50,173 nucleotides of DNA from contig JAVEDB010000099.1 in NCBI GenBank assembly GCA_030841185.1, positions 1 through 50,173 of the forward strand, written 5' to 3'. Within the stretch, counting starts at the first letter, position 1. Every line of letters begins with the position of its first letter. Of the stretch, positions 48,141 through 50,173 are shown piece by piece. The stretch comes from Actinomycetota bacterium (GTDB lineage: Bacteria; Actinomycetota; Actinomycetes; JACCUZ01). The notes beneath the pieces were generated by a model. The model had not been told where the DNA came from. It saw only the letters and a list, made by a program, of their open reading frames with translations, and searched no databases. The position numbers were made by a program, and so were the translations under genes.

Positions 48141-50173
48141 GTGCCGACGCTGGAGGCTTCCCCGTCGGTCCGCCTGGCGATGGCTGACGAGGCCCTCGCC
48201 TCGGCGTACGACCGTCCTGCCGAGGTGCTCGAGCAGACGAACGAGCTGCTTCGCGGCGGCACCGACGACGAGCCCGCCGCAGTCGCGTTGCGCGCCCGTG
48301 CCCTGGCCCGCCGGTGCACGGGTGACCTCGGCGGCGCCATCGTCGACCTGACCCGCGCGGTGCGGGTCGCCGAGGCGGCCGGACTGCCCCGACGCGTCGG
48401 CGAGGCACGGATGAGTCTCGTGGTCGCCCTGGCGGATGCCGGCCGCACCACCGCGGCACTCGACGAGGCGGAGCGGGCCCGCCCGCTGCTCAAGGGTGCG
48501 GACGTGAGCCGGTTGCTCGCGCAGCGAGCGCTGGTGCTGCAGCGGATCGGCCGGTACGACGATGCGCTGGCCGGCTACCGGCAGGCACTCCCCGGCCTGC
48601 GCCGTGACGGGGACGCGCTGTGGGAGGCGCGCCTGCTCGGCAACCGGGGGCCGTTGCGTGCCTACCTCGGTGACCATCGGGGCGCGGTCAGCGATCTGCG
48701 CCGCTGCGCCGAGGTCGCGCAGGCCAACGGGCTGCGCAACCAACTCGCCCGGGCCCGGCAGAACCTCGGGTTCGCGATGGGCCTCATCGGCGACGTCCCG
48801 GCGGCCCTCGAGCTGCTCGACGAGGCCGCAGAGGTGGGGCTGGACCACGGCTTCGACGACAGCTCTCTGGTCCTCGACCGCGCCGAGGCGCTGCTAATGG
48901 CGGGCCTGGGGGCCGAGGCCGCGGACTGCGCTGCGGCGGCACTGGTCGGGTTGGAAGAGCGTGGCCTCGCCTACGACGCAGCCGAAGCCCGACTGCTGCT
49001 CGCGCGGGCCGCGCTCAACGCCGGGCGTGCGGTCGATGCCCGGGCTGCCGCCGAGCACGCTGCCGGGGACTTCGCCCGGCAGCGCCGCCCGGCCTGGACG
49101 CGGCTGGCCCGCCAGGTCGCCGTGCTGGCTCGCTGGGACGCCGGTGAGCGCGGAGCGGACCTGACCCGCGCTGCCCGGCGCAGCGCCGAGGAGTGCGCGA
49201 GCGCCGGCTGGACCGTCGCCGCACTGAGCGCCAGGTTCGTGGCTGCGCGGTCGGCGCTGGAGTCCGCGTCACTGACGAGTGCGCGGGCGCTGCTCGCCGA
49301 CGTGGCCGTCGCACGAGAAGCCCGCGGTGCCGAGGCGCGGGCGACGGGATGGCACGCCGAGGCGTTGCTGCGGCTGGCCAACGACGACCGCCGCGGCGCC
49401 GAGCGCGCCCTGCGTCGGGCGCTGGCCGTGCGTGCGGAGAACGCGGCCGTGCTGGGAGCGACTGACCTGAGGGCGCATGCCGCGGTCTTCGGTGAGGAGC
49501 TGGCGAGCGCCGGCCTGCATCTCGCTCTCGAGGACGGCCGGGCCGGGAACGTGCTCGCCTGGGCGGAGCGGTCGCGGGCCAGCGCGCTGCAGACCCGACC
49601 CGCTCGTCCCCCGAGCGACGGCGTTCTCGCCACCGAGCTCGGGCACCTGCGGGCCGTCGCGGCCCGGCTGCGGGAGGAGCTGCTCGCGGGTCGACCCGGA
49701 GCCGAGCTGCGCCAGCAGCAGCTGCGGCTGGAGGCAGCGGTGCGGGCCCGGGCCCGGCACGCCCGCGGCGGCCGGGGCCGGGACGGCGACGCGCTGGACC
49801 TGGCGGCATTGACTGAGCAGCTCGGCCGGTGGGCCCTGGTCGAGCTGGTCCGTGACGGAGTCGATCTGCATGCGGTGACGGTGGTCGGCGGCCGGGTCAC
49901 GGTGCAGGCCCTGTGTCGCTACGAGGAAGCCACCGCCGAGACGACGGCGCTCCGGTTCGCGCTGACCAGGCTCGCGCACACCACCGGGTCGGACCGGGTC
50001 CGTGAGCTGGCCGCGCGGGGGCGGACCATAGCCGCCGGGCGCCTCGACGCGCTGCTGCTGGGTCCGCTGCACAAGCAGATCGATGACCGGCCGCTCGTCG
50101 TCGTACCCACCGGGGACCTGCACGCGCTGCCGTGGCCGGTGCTGCCCTCGGTCGTGGGACGCCCGACCGTGGT
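48141..50173 (+). CDS. TPR-CHAT domain protein, truncated by the window end
   Basis: Open frame from GTG 48141 to the end (missing from the ORF track because it runs off the edge); TPR-like repeats; VVVPTGDLHALPWPVLPSVVG is the CHAT PxGxLhxlPwxxL signature. Confidence 0.85.
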   Translation, partial: MPTLEASPSVRLAMADEALASAYDRPAEVLEQTNELLRGGTDDEPAAVALRARALARRCTGDLGGAIVDLTRAVRVAEAAGLPRRVGEARMSLVVALADAGRTTAALDEAERARPLLKGADVSRLLAQRALVLQRIGRYDDALAGYRQALPGLRRDGDALWEARLLGNRGPLRAYLGDHRGAVSDLRRCAEVAQANGLRNQLARARQNLGFAMGLIGDVPAALELLDEAAEVGLDHGFDDSSLVLDRAEALLMAGLGAEAADCAAAALVGLEERGLAYDAAEARLLLARAALNAGRAVDARAAAEHAAGDFARQRRPAWTRLARQVAVLARWDAGERGADLTRAARRSAEECASAGWTVAALSARFVAARSALESASLTSARALLADVAVAREARGAEARATGWHAEALLRLANDDRRGAERALRRALAVRAENAAVLGATDLRAHAAVFGEELASAGLHLALEDGRAGNVLAWAERSRASALQTRPARPPSDGVLATELGHLRAVAARLREELLAGRPGAELRQQQLRLEAAVRARARHARGGRGRDGDALDLAALTEQLGRWALVELVRDGVDLHAVTVVGGRVTVQALCRYEEATAETTALRFALTRLAHTTGSDRVRELAARGRTIAAGRLDALLLGPLHKQIDDRPLVVVPTGDLHALPWPVLPSVVGRPTV

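Overview
High-GC actinobacterial chromosomal window of about 50 kb. All calls come from reading the sequence and the ORF track; no database search was run. (1) Left part: Pup-proteasome region on the minus strand (PrcA, PrcB, Pup ending GGQ, Dop, Arc/Mpa ATPase ending QYL, TrmI-like tRNA m1A methyltransferase, M50 CBS protease). A membrane-anchored unknown gene and a NUDIX gene lie in between on the opposite strand. (2) Middle: RecB-like nuclease, ABC/FtsX exporter, HAD phosphatase, MetH, PAC2-family protein, a MshC neighbourhood with three uncharacterised conserved genes, CorA, two tandem coiled-coil/M23 peptidases, UppP, a F420-type luciferase-like oxidoreductase, aldo/keto reductase, APC permease, M20 peptidase, tRNA-Leu(GAG), epimerase, VOC, AI-2E permease, a stand-alone LanC-like cyclase, PPK2, DivIVA-like, GNAT, FAD reductase and DUF1206. 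(3) Right end (about 42.3-50.2 kb), the most interesting part: a 993-aa putative metalloprotease with an atypical HELGGH motif and an RNA leader that could sequester its Shine-Dalgarno, two strong hairpins, then a tightly packed gene set: leaderless subtilisin (S8), ECF-like sigma factor, small unknown protein, TPR-CHAT (caspase-like) protein running off the window edge. This looks like a protease-plus-sigma signalling or conflict module and is the best candidate for an undescribed system here.
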